DNA of 64,000 nucleotides from Saccharothrix violaceirubra (GTDB taxonomy: Bacteria; Actinomycetota; Actinomycetes; Mycobacteriales; Pseudonocardiaceae): positions 2,604,001 to 2,668,000 of the forward strand of contig NZ_JACHJS010000001.1 in the NCBI RefSeq assembly GCF_014203755.1, in the 5' to 3' direction. Every line of letters begins with the position of its first letter. Position 1 is the first letter of the stretch. The notes under the pieces are model-generated. The model saw only the letters and a program-made list of their open reading frames with translations. It searched no databases and was not told the DNA's origin. Positions 33,047 through 42,288 of the stretch are shown one piece after another. The position numbers and the translations under genes were made by a program.

Positions 33047-34881
33047 GCACCAACACGGCCACGAGCCGGCCCACCCAGGCCCCCATCGGCCGGGGCATCA
33101 TGGGCATGGGCATGCCCATGGGCAAGGCCGAGAACTTCAAACCGTCGGCCAAACGCCTGTTCGGCCGGCTGCGCCCGGAGCGCACGTCGCTGATCGCGGT
33201 CGTCGTCCTGGCGTTGATCAGCGTGAGCCTGGGCGTCGTCGGCCCCAAGATCCTCGGCCACGCCACCGACATCATCGTCACCGGCATGCGTTCGGCCACC
33301 GGCATCGACTTCACCGCGCTCGGCCGGATGCTCGGGCTGGCCCTGGGCCTGTTCGCCCTGTCCGGCCTCTTCGGCTGGGTCCAGGGCCGCATCCTCAACG
33401 CGTCCGTGCAACGCGTGGTGTCGACGCTGCGCACCGACGTGGAGGCCAAGCTGCACCGGCTCCCGTTGCGCTACTTCGACAAGCAGCCGCGCGGCGAGCT
33501 GCTGTCGCGCGTCACCAACGACATCGACAACATCGCCCAGACCCTCCAGCAGACGCTCAGCCAGCTCCTGCTGTCGTTCCTCACGGTCGTCGGCGTCCTG
33601 GCGATGATGCTCACCATCTCGCCGCTGCTGTCGCTGATCGCCCTGCTGCTGATCCCGGTGTCCGCGATCATCACGGGCCGGATCGGCAAGCGCGCGCAGG
33701 GCCTGTTCGCCGCGCAGTGGAAGCACACCGGAGCGCTCAACGCGCACATCGAGGAGTCGTTCACCGGCCACCAGCTCGTCCGCGTGTTCGGCCGCCGCCG
33801 CGAGGCCGAGGCCGAGTTCCGCACGCGCAACGAGGCCCTGGTCGAGTCCGCGCTCGGCGCGCAGTTCGTCACCGGCCTGATCATGCCGTCGATGGTGTTC
33901 CTGTCGAACCTCAGCTACGTGGTCATCGCCGTGGTCGGCGGCCTGCGCGTCACGTCCGGCGCCATGACGCTGGGCGAGGTGCAGGCGTTCGTCCAGTACT
34001 CGCGCCAGTTCACCCAGCCGCTGACCCAGGTCGCGTCGATGGCCAACGTGCTCCAGTCCGGCGTCGCCTCGGCCGAGCGGGTGTTCGAGGTGCTCGACGA
34101 GGCGGAGCAGAGCGCCGACCCGGCCGATGCCGAGTCGCCGACGCTGCGGCACGGCCGCGTGGAGTTCCACGACGTCGCGTTCGCCTACGACCCGGACCGG
34201 CCGCTGATCGAGAACCTGTCGCTGGTCGCGGACCCCGGCCACACGGTCGCCATCGTCGGACCGACCGGCGCGGGCAAGACCACACTGGTCAACCTCGTGC
34301 TGCGGTTCTACGAGGCCGACTCGGGCCGCATCACGCTCGACGGCGTGGACATCACGCGGATGCGGCGCGACGACCTGCGGTCGCGCATCGGCATGGTCCT
34401 CCAGGACACGTGGCTGTTCGGCGGCACGATCCGCGACAACATCGCCTACGGCGACCCGGACGCGACCGACGAGCAGATCGTCGCCGCGGCCAAGGCCACC
34501 TACGTCGACCGGTTCGTGCGCACGCTGCCCGACGGCTACGACACCGTGATCGACGAGGAGGGCTCGAACGTCAGCGCGGGCGAGAAGCAGCTCATCACGA
34601 TCGCGCGGGCGTTCCTGGCCAACCCGTCGCTGCTGATCCTCGACGAGGCGACCAGTTCGGTGGACACCCGGACGGAATCGCTGGTGCAGCACGCGATGGC
34701 CGCGTTGCGCTCGTCGCGCACCAGCTTCGTGATCGCCCACCGGCTGTCCACGATCCGCGACGCCGACCTGATCCTGGTCATGGAGTCGGGCCGGATCGTG
34801 GAGCAGGGCACGCACGACGAACTGATCGAGTCGCACGGCGCCTACCACCGGCTCTACTCGGCGCAGTTCGCCACGACGTGA
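33043..34881 (+). CDS. ABC exporter half-transporter B (catalytic)
   Basis: A 612-aa partner of the upstream half-transporter. A Met/Gly-rich cytoplasmic N terminus (GRGIMGMGMPMGKAE) precedes six transmembrane helices. The NBD has Walker A GPTGAGKTT, signature NVSAGEKQ, Walker B LLILDEATSS with catalytic Glu535, and the H-loop AHRLST. It therefore provides the consensus catalytic residues missing in the partner. The ATG at 33043 overlaps the upstream stop (ATGA), supporting 1:1 synthesis. A strong bidirectional hairpin ends the operon. Confidence 0.92.
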   Translation: MSTNTATSRPTQAPIGRGIMGMGMPMGKAENFKPSAKRLFGRLRPERTSLIAVVVLALISVSLGVVGPKILGHATDIIVTGMRSATGIDFTALGRMLGLALGLFALSGLFGWVQGRILNASVQRVVSTLRTDVEAKLHRLPLRYFDKQPRGELLSRVTNDIDNIAQTLQQTLSQLLLSFLTVVGVLAMMLTISPLLSLIALLLIPVSAIITGRIGKRAQGLFAAQWKHTGALNAHIEESFTGHQLVRVFGRRREAEAEFRTRNEALVESALGAQFVTGLIMPSMVFLSNLSYVVIAVVGGLRVTSGAMTLGEVQAFVQYSRQFTQPLTQVASMANVLQSGVASAERVFEVLDEAEQSADPADAESPTLRHGRVEFHDVAFAYDPDRPLIENLSLVADPGHTVAIVGPTGAGKTTLVNLVLRFYEADSGRITLDGVDITRMRRDDLRSRIGMVLQDTWLFGGTIRDNIAYGDPDATDEQIVAAAKATYVDRFVRTLPDGYDTVIDEEGSNVSAGEKQLITIARAFLANPSLLILDEATSSVDTRTESLVQHAMAALRSSRTSFVIAHRLSTIRDADLILVMESGRIVEQGTHDELIESHGAYHRLYSAQFATT

Positions 34882-34888
34882 GGCCCGC

Positions 34889-34921
34889 CCGTGAGGACCC
34901 CGGATCCCGGGGTCCTCACGG
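34889..34921. terminator. Bidirectional terminator
   Basis: A perfect 15-bp stem (34889-34903 with 34907-34921) with a 3-base loop separates the exporter operon from the convergent gene, whose stop codon lies inside the right arm. Confidence 0.85.
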
Positions 34922-35932
34922 CGTCCACCGGTAGAGGGGCGGTCCGTTCAACGCCGCCACGTACAGCTCGCCGCGCGGCCCGACGGCGAGTTGGTGGGGG
35001 TCGGCGTTTTGGTCCGCCAGACGCCATCTGTCCTTCACGGAACCGTTGTCGTCCATGGACACCACGTAGCCCCGGTGTCCGCCGCCGTCCTCGTCGAGCG
35101 CGTCGCCGCCGTCGAGGACGTACAGCGCGTCGTCCGGGCCGACGGCCACGTCGTAGGGACGGCCGATCGCGGCGGACGCGTAGGTCGCCCTGTGCCGGCC
35201 GTCCGGTGCGAAGACCTGCACGCGGGCGTTGCGGCGGTCGGCGACCACGACGTCCCCGTTCTTCCGCAACGCGATGCCGTGCGGGAGGTGGAACTCGCCC
35301 GGCCTGTCGCCCAGTCCGCCCCACTCCAGGGCGAAGCGGTCGTCGTCGAACACGGCCACGCGGGAGTTGCGGTAGCCGTCGGCCACGAACGCGTGGCGGT
35401 CGGAGGAGACGGCGACGTCGGTCGGCCGCGCGAAGATCTCCGGATCGCCGGTGCAGGGCAGGTTCGTCAGTTCGTTGCGGATCGACAGGCATGTGTCCAG
35501 GCCCGGCCCGTAGTCGTGGCCGAGCGTGGGACCGTTGAACGCCGTGACCCGGTTGGTCATCACGTCGGTGACCCAGATACGGCCCTCGGCGTCGACCGAC
35601 ACGCCGTGCGGGGACTTGAACTTCCCGGCGCCGAGCCTCGTCCGCACCACGCCGTCCGGGGTCAGGACGAGCAGCGGATCGGTGTCGATCACCGTGTCGG
35701 ACGCGAAATCGCCGCCCGCGCGGTGCAGGAACACCACGTCGCCCGACCCGGTCACGGCCACGCCGGAACCCGGCCGGGCGTCGGCCGGCAGTTCGCCCCA
35801 CGGGCGCAGGACCCGCTCGGTCGTCCGGTCGGCCGGTCCGACGGACGGCACCGAAGGCGGTGCGCCGCGCACCACCAGACCGGCCACGACCAGCCCCGCG
35901 ACGATGCCCGCCACCACGACCCCGCGTCTCAT
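34916..35932 (-). CDS. NHL-repeat protein, peptidylamidoglycolate-lyase-like
   Basis: A 338-aa exported or membrane-anchored beta-propeller. A hydrophobic N terminus (residues 5-22) is followed by NHL-type repeats with the motifs SPHGVSVDAEGRIWVTDV, RPTDVAVSSDRHAFVADGY and LPHGIALRKNGDVVVADR. The spacing and the conserved PHG / ADGY / PHGIA segments resemble the lyase domain of peptidylglycine alpha-amidating enzyme (PAL). Bacterial homologues are uncharacterised, so a lyase reaction is not assured; a binding role is possible. The ATG at 35932 has a poor RBS. Confidence 0.75.
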   Translation of the reverse strand: MRRGVVVAGIVAGLVVAGLVVRGAPPSVPSVGPADRTTERVLRPWGELPADARPGSGVAVTGSGDVVFLHRAGGDFASDTVIDTDPLLVLTPDGVVRTRLGAGKFKSPHGVSVDAEGRIWVTDVMTNRVTAFNGPTLGHDYGPGLDTCLSIRNELTNLPCTGDPEIFARPTDVAVSSDRHAFVADGYRNSRVAVFDDDRFALEWGGLGDRPGEFHLPHGIALRKNGDVVVADRRNARVQVFAPDGRHRATYASAAIGRPYDVAVGPDDALYVLDGGDALDEDGGGHRGYVVSMDDNGSVKDRWRLADQNADPHQLAVGPRGELYVAALNGPPLYRWTP

Positions 35933-35982
35933 CGCGCCAGTGTCGGTGATCGTCTTCGGTCGGACATCGGGGTTCGCCCCGA

Positions 35983-36837
35983 TCAGGCGTCAGGGCCGCC
36001 CCGGGCCGTGAGCAGGAACGCGGGCGACCACCAGTAGTCGTGCAGCCGGGTGGTGGTCACGTCGGCGAACCCGGCCTTCGCGACCTGCCGCGCCCACGAG
36101 TCCGCGGGCTGCTCCCACGTGGCGCGCACGGCTCCGGGCAGGAGTTGGCCGGTGAGCACGGGCATCAGGAAGCCCTGCGCGACAAGGTCGCCCTCGTGCT
36201 CGTGCTCGTACTCGGCGAGGCCGCGTTCGTAGGCGTCGGCCAGGAACTCCAGGTGTCCGGGCGTGCCGTGGGCGAGGTCGGGCACGTCGAACTCGACCAC
36301 GGCGAGCACGTCGGTGCGCGGCCGGAGGGCGGCGAGCACGGTGTCGCGTTCGTCGTGGGGCAGGGCGTGCAGGGCGAAGGTCGACTGGACGAGGTCGAAC
36401 CGGTCCCGGGTGGCCGTGAGGAAGTCCTGGACCGTGGTGTTGTAGCTGACGACCGGTCCGATCAGCGCGCGTTCGGCGGCGGCGAGCAGGGCGGCGGACG
36501 GCTCGACCAGGGAGATGTGGTCGGGGCGGTGCCCCCGGTGCAGTGCGGGGACGAGCGCGCGACCGTCGCCGCAGCCGACGTCGAGCAGCGAGTCGGGTAG
36601 TCGGGTGGCGTAGGTGGCGGCGAGGACGTCGACGACCGCCGCGTAGAGGCCGACGTTGCCGCCGCCGGCGATGAACGCGCCGAACGCGGCGGGCTGGTCG
36701 TAGACGTGACCGGCCGCGGGTCCTGAGAGGTGTCGGGCGAGCGCCCGCGCCAGGAGGCCGTCGGCGTGGGTAGCCGCGGTGCGGGCTTCTTCGCGGTCGC
36801 CCCGGGTGAGGGCGGCCAGTGCGGTGGTGATCCCCAT
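35983..36837 (-). CDS. SAM-dependent class I methyltransferase
   Basis: A 284-aa Rossmann-fold methyltransferase. Motif I is LLDVGCGDGRALVP, followed by a motif II-like acidic position in ISLVEPSAA and LVQSTFALHALPHDER as the post-II region. The C-terminal DYWWSPAFLLTARG is typical of small-molecule methyltransferases. It starts at ATG 36837 and lies 20 bases downstream of a MarR-family gene in the same direction, so the two are probably one operon. The acceptor is unknown; MarR control suggests induction by a toxic or phenolic compound. Confidence 0.82.
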   Translation of the reverse strand: MGITTALAALTRGDREEARTAATHADGLLARALARHLSGPAAGHVYDQPAAFGAFIAGGGNVGLYAAVVDVLAATYATRLPDSLLDVGCGDGRALVPALHRGHRPDHISLVEPSAALLAAAERALIGPVVSYNTTVQDFLTATRDRFDLVQSTFALHALPHDERDTVLAALRPRTDVLAVVEFDVPDLAHGTPGHLEFLADAYERGLAEYEHEHEGDLVAQGFLMPVLTGQLLPGAVRATWEQPADSWARQVAKAGFADVTTTRLHDYWWSPAFLLTARGGPDA

Positions 36838-36857
36838 CCGCCCATCCTGCCGGAGGA

Positions 36858-37316
36858 TCACGGTCGCAGGCGGCGGGCCAGGAGGTCGGGCAGGGCGTCG
36901 GTGTGGTCGCTGAGCCGGCGCAGCGCGGTGATCAGCTTGTCGCCCTCGGGACCGAGCGTGGCGAGCAGTTCGCCGGTGACGTCGGCCCGTGCCCGGCGCG
37001 AGATCCGGACCGCCTCGTGGCCGCGACGGGTGAGCGAGACGAGGCGGACCCGGCTGTCGTGCGGGTCGGGGGAGCGGGACGCGTAGCCCGCGCGTTCCAT
37101 GTCGGCCACGACCTTGGACGCGCCCTGCGCCGTCATGCCCAGCAGGTCGGCCAGGTCGGTGATCCGGATCGGCCCGTCGAGCAGGTGCCGGAACACGTAG
37201 CCGTGGATGGTGCGGACCTCGTGGTGCCCGGCGGCGGCCATGCGGCGTCGGACGTCCACGTCGCACGCGGCCGACAGGGCGGTGAACAGCAGGGTGAGGT
37301 CGTCACTGGAGTCCAC
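36858..37316 (-). CDS. MarR-family regulator
   Basis: A 152-aa winged-helix regulator: RITDLADLLGMTAQGASKVVADMERAGY is the recognition HTH and SPDPHDSRVRLVSLTRRG the wing. The GTG at 37316 gives the usual MarR length; the longer frame to 37385 would cross a promoter-like, palindrome-containing segment. A CAACT/AGTTG operator lies 21 bases upstream. It probably autoregulates itself and the methyltransferase. Confidence 0.85.
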   Translation of the reverse strand: MDSSDDLTLLFTALSAACDVDVRRRMAAAGHHEVRTIHGYVFRHLLDGPIRITDLADLLGMTAQGASKVVADMERAGYASRSPDPHDSRVRLVSLTRRGHEAVRISRRARADVTGELLATLGPEGDKLITALRRLSDHTDALPDLLARRLRP

Positions 37317-37336
37317 GCGGCGGATGCTGGCATGAT

Positions 37337-37354
37337 CAACTGGAGTTGTACAAC
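37337..37354. promoter_or_regulatory. MarR-type operator
   Basis: Overlapping inverted repeats: CAACT-GG-AGTTG (37337-37348) and GTTGTACAAC (37345-37354). Three half-sites in 18 bases upstream of the marR start are typical of MarR-family binding sites. Confidence 0.55.
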
Positions 37355-37446
37355 GCCGGTTTAAGGCGTGGGAAGCGGCGGTCACCGAGGTTTTCCTCCG
37401 GCCGGGTGAGGGAACACCGAACCCGACGACGGGAAGAGGTGTGATC

Positions 37447-38295
37447 GTGTCGGTGTCTGTCGACGACCACCTGGTGGCCGGACGCTACCGCCTGGACGAG
37501 GCGGATCGCGGTAGGGAGATCCGCCGGGCGTGGGACACGCTCCTCCGCCGACCCGTCGCCCTCAGATTCGTGGACTCCTCGCCGGGAGTGGAGAACGGGA
37601 TACGCACGCTGGCGGCGTTGCAGCACCCGGCGCTGCCCCAGGTTTACGACGCCGGTGCCGGTTATGTGGTGACCCACTACGCGGGGCCGCGCACGTTGGC
37701 GGGCACGCCCCCGTTGCCGTTGCCCGAGGTGCGGCGGATCGGGGTGCGGTTGGCGGATGCGTTGGCGCACCTGCATTCGTACGGACTGGTGCACCGTGAT
37801 CTTCAGCCCGCGACGGTCCGGATCGACGCCTCGGACGAGCCCTGTCTGGCGGATTTCTCACCTTGGTCGGGGGTGCAGGGTGTCGGGTACCTGTCGCCGG
37901 AACAGGTGCGGGGGCAACGGATCGGGCCTGCTTCCGACGTCTACGCGTTGGGACTGGTCCTGTTGGAATGCCTTACGGGGCACCAGGAGTACGGGACTCC
38001 CGAGGAGCGGTTGCGTCGGCCACCCGTGGTGCCGCGGACGTTGCCGCCCGGGGTGGTCCGGGAGTTGTCGTTGATGACGGCGTTGTCGCCGCGGCGACGG
38101 CCGGCGGCGGGTGAGTGCGCTCGGCGGCTTCGTGAGGTCGATCTGACCAGGGTGGGGGGACGGGTCGGGCGGCGGCTCGCGGCGGCTTCGGTGACGGCGG
38201 TGTTGGGGTTGGGTGGTGCGCTTTGGGCGTCCCATTCGGCCAGTCCGACGATCTCGGCGCCGGCGCCTGATTCGTCTGTGGCCCATGGGTATTGA
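37447..38295 (+). CDS. Membrane-anchored protein pseudokinase
   Basis: A 282-aa protein with a Hanks-type kinase fold that looks inactive. The glycine loop is gone, the VAIK lysine is Arg40 (PVALRF), and DFG reads DFS (CLADFSPW). The catalytic-loop HRDLQPATV is kept but its Asn is replaced by Thr. Activation-segment and APE-like parts are shortened (GVGYLSPEQVRG). One transmembrane helix near residues 238-258 would place about 25 residues outside. MviN/FhaA-type pseudokinases act as phospho-dependent scaffolds in actinobacteria; a similar regulatory role is possible. GTG 37447 is preferred over 37441 because of better spacing from GGAAGAGG. Confidence 0.78.
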   Translation: MSVSVDDHLVAGRYRLDEADRGREIRRAWDTLLRRPVALRFVDSSPGVENGIRTLAALQHPALPQVYDAGAGYVVTHYAGPRTLAGTPPLPLPEVRRIGVRLADALAHLHSYGLVHRDLQPATVRIDASDEPCLADFSPWSGVQGVGYLSPEQVRGQRIGPASDVYALGLVLLECLTGHQEYGTPEERLRRPPVVPRTLPPGVVRELSLMTALSPRRRPAAGECARRLREVDLTRVGGRVGRRLAAASVTAVLGLGGALWASHSASPTISAPAPDSSVAHGY

Positions 38296-38333
38296 GGGTC
38301 GTTGGTGGTGTGTGGGGTGGTGCGGATTCGGCG

Positions 38334-41300
38334 TCAGGGGGTTCGTCTGCGGCCTAGGCTGCGGGGTGGTGGGGGTTCGGTTTCGTCTTCTTCTTTGTTG
38401 TTGGTGGCGTGGTAGTCGCTCAGCCAGCCGGTGGCGCGGTAGTCGCCGCGTCTGGTGAACACGGCTATGCCGGTGTCGGGGTCGGTGCCTTCCGGGTAGG
38501 GCACGGTGGTCGTGTGGCTTTTGCCGTGGACGGGTGTGGTGAAGGTGTCGCCGCGCCAGGCCACGATCGAGGCGCCGGGCAGGCCGGTGGCGGTGCCCGT
38601 GTCCGGGTTCGTGGTCAGGGACGCGGTGGTGGCCCGTTCGCGGAGCAACGCCGTGTAGCCGGCGTGGTCCAGTTGTGAGCCGGCGGGTGAGCGGCCAGGT
38701 GGCCAGTCGGGGGACGTGACCCCGCGTGCGGTCGCGGAACGCCAGAGGTCGGGGACGCGGTCGGTGGCCCTGGTCGCCAGTTGTTCGCACATCCACAGCA
38801 GGCGGCCCGAGCCGCGTCGTGCGCCCAACGTCCGCCACCGCACTCTTTGGTCCAGGTCGGCGGCCACGATGGCGATCCACGGGTGCACGGTGCCGAGCAC
38901 GCCCTGGGCCGCGAGCCACGCCAGGAAGCGGGGTGCCTGGTCGTAGACCGGGTACAGCGTCGACAGCGGGATGCCGCCGGCCACCCGCCTGCGGGACGTG
39001 AACACGTGCGGCGACCGTGCGGCCAGCAGCAGGCCGGCCCACGCCAGGTCGCCCGGCGCGGTCGTGGCCTGCGAACCCAGGCCCTTGACCGACGTCGTGC
39101 CGGTGATCCGGGACGTCCGCCCGCCGGCCTTGATCACGGTCGCCACGGCCGGTCGCACGTGCTCGGGGACCGGCAGGCCCGCGAGGTCGCGCACGGCGAC
39201 GGACAGGACCAGGCACAACGCGTCCTCGGCCGAGTCCGGGTCGGTCGGTACCGGCAGCAGGCCCAGCGTGCGGCGCAGGCGGTGGCCGATCGCGGTCGAG
39301 ACCATCATCCGGGCGGTCAGGCGGCCCGGTTCGGTGATCGCCAGGCGGTCGCCGTCGGCCGTCAGGTGGCCCTCGTCGACCAGGAAGTCCACGGCTTCGC
39401 GCACCGGTTCCGCGTCGTCGTCGCCCTGGGCGTGGGCCAGCGTCTCGACCCACCACGCCGCCGCGTCGTCGACGGTCGTGATCCGGCCCTGGAGGACCTC
39501 GGCCAGCACGTGGTCGGGCAGCGACTCCCGGATGCGCGAGTACACCGCGTAGCCGCTGACCAGCCTGGTCTGCCACGCCGCCCGCTCGGTCTCGTCGACG
39601 AGCAGGTACGACCAGCCCTCGGTCTCGCCCGCACCGACCCGGCCGGCCCGGCCGAACATCTGGAGCACGGTGGACGTGTCCAGCGGTTCGCCGCCGATCG
39701 TCGTGTCGCGCACGATCACCGCCCGCGCGGGCAGGTTCACCCCGGCCGCGACGGTCGACGTCGCCACCAGCACGTCCGCCTCCCGCGACCGGAACGCCCG
39801 CTCGGCCGCGTGCCGGTGCTCGTACCCGGCGTAGTGCAGGCGCACGCCGACCTCCGCGCACACCCGGGCCAGGCCGTCCGCGTCGTCGGCCGCCACGGTG
39901 TGCACGGCCGCGCCGCGTTCGGCGGCCACGGCCATGGCGGTCGACCGCACGTTGCGCTTGGACCCGCAGAACACGAGCACGCTGCCGCGTTCGGCCGTGT
40001 GCCGGTGCACGAGGTCGACCACGGCCTGCTCGCGCAGCCGTCCCGACGCCCCGAACGCGGACGACGCCGGGAGCGTGGGCAACTGCCACGTCACGCGCGA
40101 GGGTCGCCACGTGGTCGTGACCAGGTCGGCCTCCAGCCACTCGGCCAGCTCGGCGGCGTTGGACACGGTCGCGGACAGGCCCACGATCCGCACCGGCGAG
40201 TCCGCGCCGCGCACGCGGGCCAGCAGCGCTTCCAGCAGCGCGCCGCGACCGGGCGAACCGAGCAGGTGGATCTCGTCGACGACCAGGCACCCGACCTCGC
40301 CGATGGCGGCCTGGAGCGAGGACGCCCGGCAGATCGCCTCGAACTTCTCCGTGGTGGCCACCCACAGGTCGGCGGCCTTGACCGCCTCGACGTCGACCGC
40401 GTACTCGCCGGACAGCCGCTCCACGCGCAGACCCTGGTCGCGCCAGGTCTCCAGTTCGCGGTCCAGTTCGTCGGTCAGCGACCGCTGCGGGACCAGCCAG
40501 GCTGCCTTGCGCCCCTCGTCGAGGACTGCCCGCAACACCGCGAGCATGCCCATGGTCGTCTTGCCCGCACCGGTCGGCGCGGTGACGACGACGTGCGAGT
40601 CCCCGTCGAGCAGGTGCGGCGCGGCCTGCGCCTGGGCCGGGTTGAGCAGCGGGAACGGCAGGTACCGCGCCCAGCGCGCGGGCACCGGGACGGGGTCGGG
40701 GACCGAGGCGGCCACCGGGTCGTGCAGGTTCCACGCGGTCTCGAACGCCAACCGCGCCGCGACCGCACCGTCACCCCCGACAGGCTCGCAGTCGTCCGCG
40801 ACCACCCCGCCGAGCTGCGACAACGCCGCCTGGGCCCGGCCCGCGACCACCGTTTCGTGCTCGACCCAGTGCCGCACGGACCGGTGCGGGACACCGCGCG
40901 CGTCGAGCCGTGCCCGGAGGCCGTCGAACGCGGGCAGGTCGGGCAGCAGGACCCGCGCGTCGACGTCGGCGCCGAGGTCGGGTACCGCCAGGTCGGGATC
41001 GGCGGACTTGCACCACCACACCGGTCGCGGGTCGACCGAGGCCGCGACGCCGGGCGGCAACTCGGGCGCGGCGGCCTTGGCCGCCGCCGGTTCCGACCCG
41101 CCGAGGACGGACCGGATGCGGGCCGCCATGGCGATCGTGGACAGCCGTCGGCCGGGTGGGCGTGCGCCCGATCCGCCCGGCCCCGAGTCGCGGGGTGAGG
41201 TGGGGGTGCGGTCGGTGTCCCCGGCGGCAGCGGCAATGGTGGCCGTGTCGGGCGTGGTGTGGCGGCGGTCGTGCGGGGACGGTGCGGGGTGACCGGTGTC

Positions 41301-42116
41301 GGGAGCGGTCGGGGTGGGCCTTCGGGACGCCGGCCGCCCGGCTTGGGGGTCGGTGGCGTCGGGTGGTCCGGGGTCGTGCGGGGTCGTGGTGCGGTGGTCG
41401 GGCCGTCGGGATGTCGACGGCCGGGCTCGGGAATCGGTCGAGGTCGGTCGACCCGAGTCGCGCGGGGGTGGGGTGGCGGCTGTGCCCGGCACGGTCGAGG
41501 TGGGCCGGTCGGCCGTGGCGTCGGAATCCGCCACCGGGTCGGGCCCGGTCCGGTCGGGAACGGGGCGGTGGTGGGCAGGCCGGTCGAGGGCGGGGCGGTC
41601 AGGGGTGGACCGCCCGGGTACCGGCCGGTCGGGGCGGCGGGAATGGGTCCGTCCGGTGCCGGTGCGGTCCTGGTGGTCGGGTTCGTGCTGGTCAGGCGTG
41701 GTGGAGTGGGTGCGGCCGGGCGTGTTTCGGATCGGGTCCGTGCCAGTCGACGGGGTGGTTGCGGGGGAGTCGCGGCGGCGGTCGGCGGCCAGTTCGGCCA
41801 GCAGGGCGTCCTCGGCCAGGCGGCGGGAGACGGCGGCCGGGCGCAGGTCGCCGAGCACCGACTTCTGCGCGAGCTTCAGCTCCCGCAGCGTGAACGACGC
41901 CGGGCACGTCGGGCACACGACCGCGGCCTGGAGCTGTTGGCGACCGCGGTCCGGGTGCGCGCGGTACAGGCCGTGCAGTTCGCCCGAGCACGTGGGGCAA
42001 CTCCGGTCCAGCGGCACGGGCGAGAGCTGCCAGCCCGGTTCCGCGTAGCGGGCGATCGCGGGTTCCGGGCGGACGCCCCAACGCGCCTCGACCACGCCCG
42101 CCACCGACGTGTCCAC
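38334..42116 (-). CDS. Ski2-like DEAD/DEAH helicase with N-terminal zinc ribbon
   Basis: A 1260-aa superfamily 2 helicase. An N-terminal zinc ribbon (Cys40-x2-Cys43 and Cys68-x2-Cys71) is followed by an Asp/Pro/Ser/Thr/Arg-rich low-complexity region (about residues 110-345). The helicase core has motif I APTGAGKTT (about residue 510), motif II VDEIH (about 613), motif III GLSATVS, motif V-like ATSTVAAGVNLPA and motif VI QMFGRAGR. A Ski2/Hel308-like C-terminal helical region follows. It should unwind nucleic acid in an ATP-dependent way; repair or RNA turnover is likely. The GTG at 42116 has GGTGAG upstream. It converges with the pseudokinase gene 38 bases away. Confidence 0.87.
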   Translation of the reverse strand: MDTSVAGVVEARWGVRPEPAIARYAEPGWQLSPVPLDRSCPTCSGELHGLYRAHPDRGRQQLQAAVVCPTCPASFTLRELKLAQKSVLGDLRPAAVSRRLAEDALLAELAADRRRDSPATTPSTGTDPIRNTPGRTHSTTPDQHEPDHQDRTGTGRTHSRRPDRPVPGRSTPDRPALDRPAHHRPVPDRTGPDPVADSDATADRPTSTVPGTAATPPPRDSGRPTSTDSRARPSTSRRPDHRTTTPHDPGPPDATDPQAGRPASRRPTPTAPDTGHPAPSPHDRRHTTPDTATIAAAAGDTDRTPTSPRDSGPGGSGARPPGRRLSTIAMAARIRSVLGGSEPAAAKAAAPELPPGVAASVDPRPVWWCKSADPDLAVPDLGADVDARVLLPDLPAFDGLRARLDARGVPHRSVRHWVEHETVVAGRAQAALSQLGGVVADDCEPVGGDGAVAARLAFETAWNLHDPVAASVPDPVPVPARWARYLPFPLLNPAQAQAAPHLLDGDSHVVVTAPTGAGKTTMGMLAVLRAVLDEGRKAAWLVPQRSLTDELDRELETWRDQGLRVERLSGEYAVDVEAVKAADLWVATTEKFEAICRASSLQAAIGEVGCLVVDEIHLLGSPGRGALLEALLARVRGADSPVRIVGLSATVSNAAELAEWLEADLVTTTWRPSRVTWQLPTLPASSAFGASGRLREQAVVDLVHRHTAERGSVLVFCGSKRNVRSTAMAVAAERGAAVHTVAADDADGLARVCAEVGVRLHYAGYEHRHAAERAFRSREADVLVATSTVAAGVNLPARAVIVRDTTIGGEPLDTSTVLQMFGRAGRVGAGETEGWSYLLVDETERAAWQTRLVSGYAVYSRIRESLPDHVLAEVLQGRITTVDDAAAWWVETLAHAQGDDDAEPVREAVDFLVDEGHLTADGDRLAITEPGRLTARMMVSTAIGHRLRRTLGLLPVPTDPDSAEDALCLVLSVAVRDLAGLPVPEHVRPAVATVIKAGGRTSRITGTTSVKGLGSQATTAPGDLAWAGLLLAARSPHVFTSRRRVAGGIPLSTLYPVYDQAPRFLAWLAAQGVLGTVHPWIAIVAADLDQRVRWRTLGARRGSGRLLWMCEQLATRATDRVPDLWRSATARGVTSPDWPPGRSPAGSQLDHAGYTALLRERATTASLTTNPDTGTATGLPGASIVAWRGDTFTTPVHGKSHTTTVPYPEGTDPDTGIAVFTRRGDYRATGWLSDYHATNNKEEDETEPPPPRSLGRRRTP

Positions 42117-42288
42117 CCGCTCACCACCCCTCCGTCACCTCTCTGGCACGCGTCCGCACCGCGACTTTAGGCGGTGGCACCGACAGCGAAGACCGCACCC
42201 GAAACGCACCAGGAGCAGAACCGGACCACGACCCGACGGCCGAGAACCTGGTGACACAACGAAATCCACCGGATACAGGGAGTCGGAA

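Noticed and set aside
38781-41198. 805-codon plus-strand frame opposite the helicase
   Set aside because: The helicase motifs (GAGKTT, DEIH, QMFGRAGR) are on the minus strand; the plus frame is a shadow.
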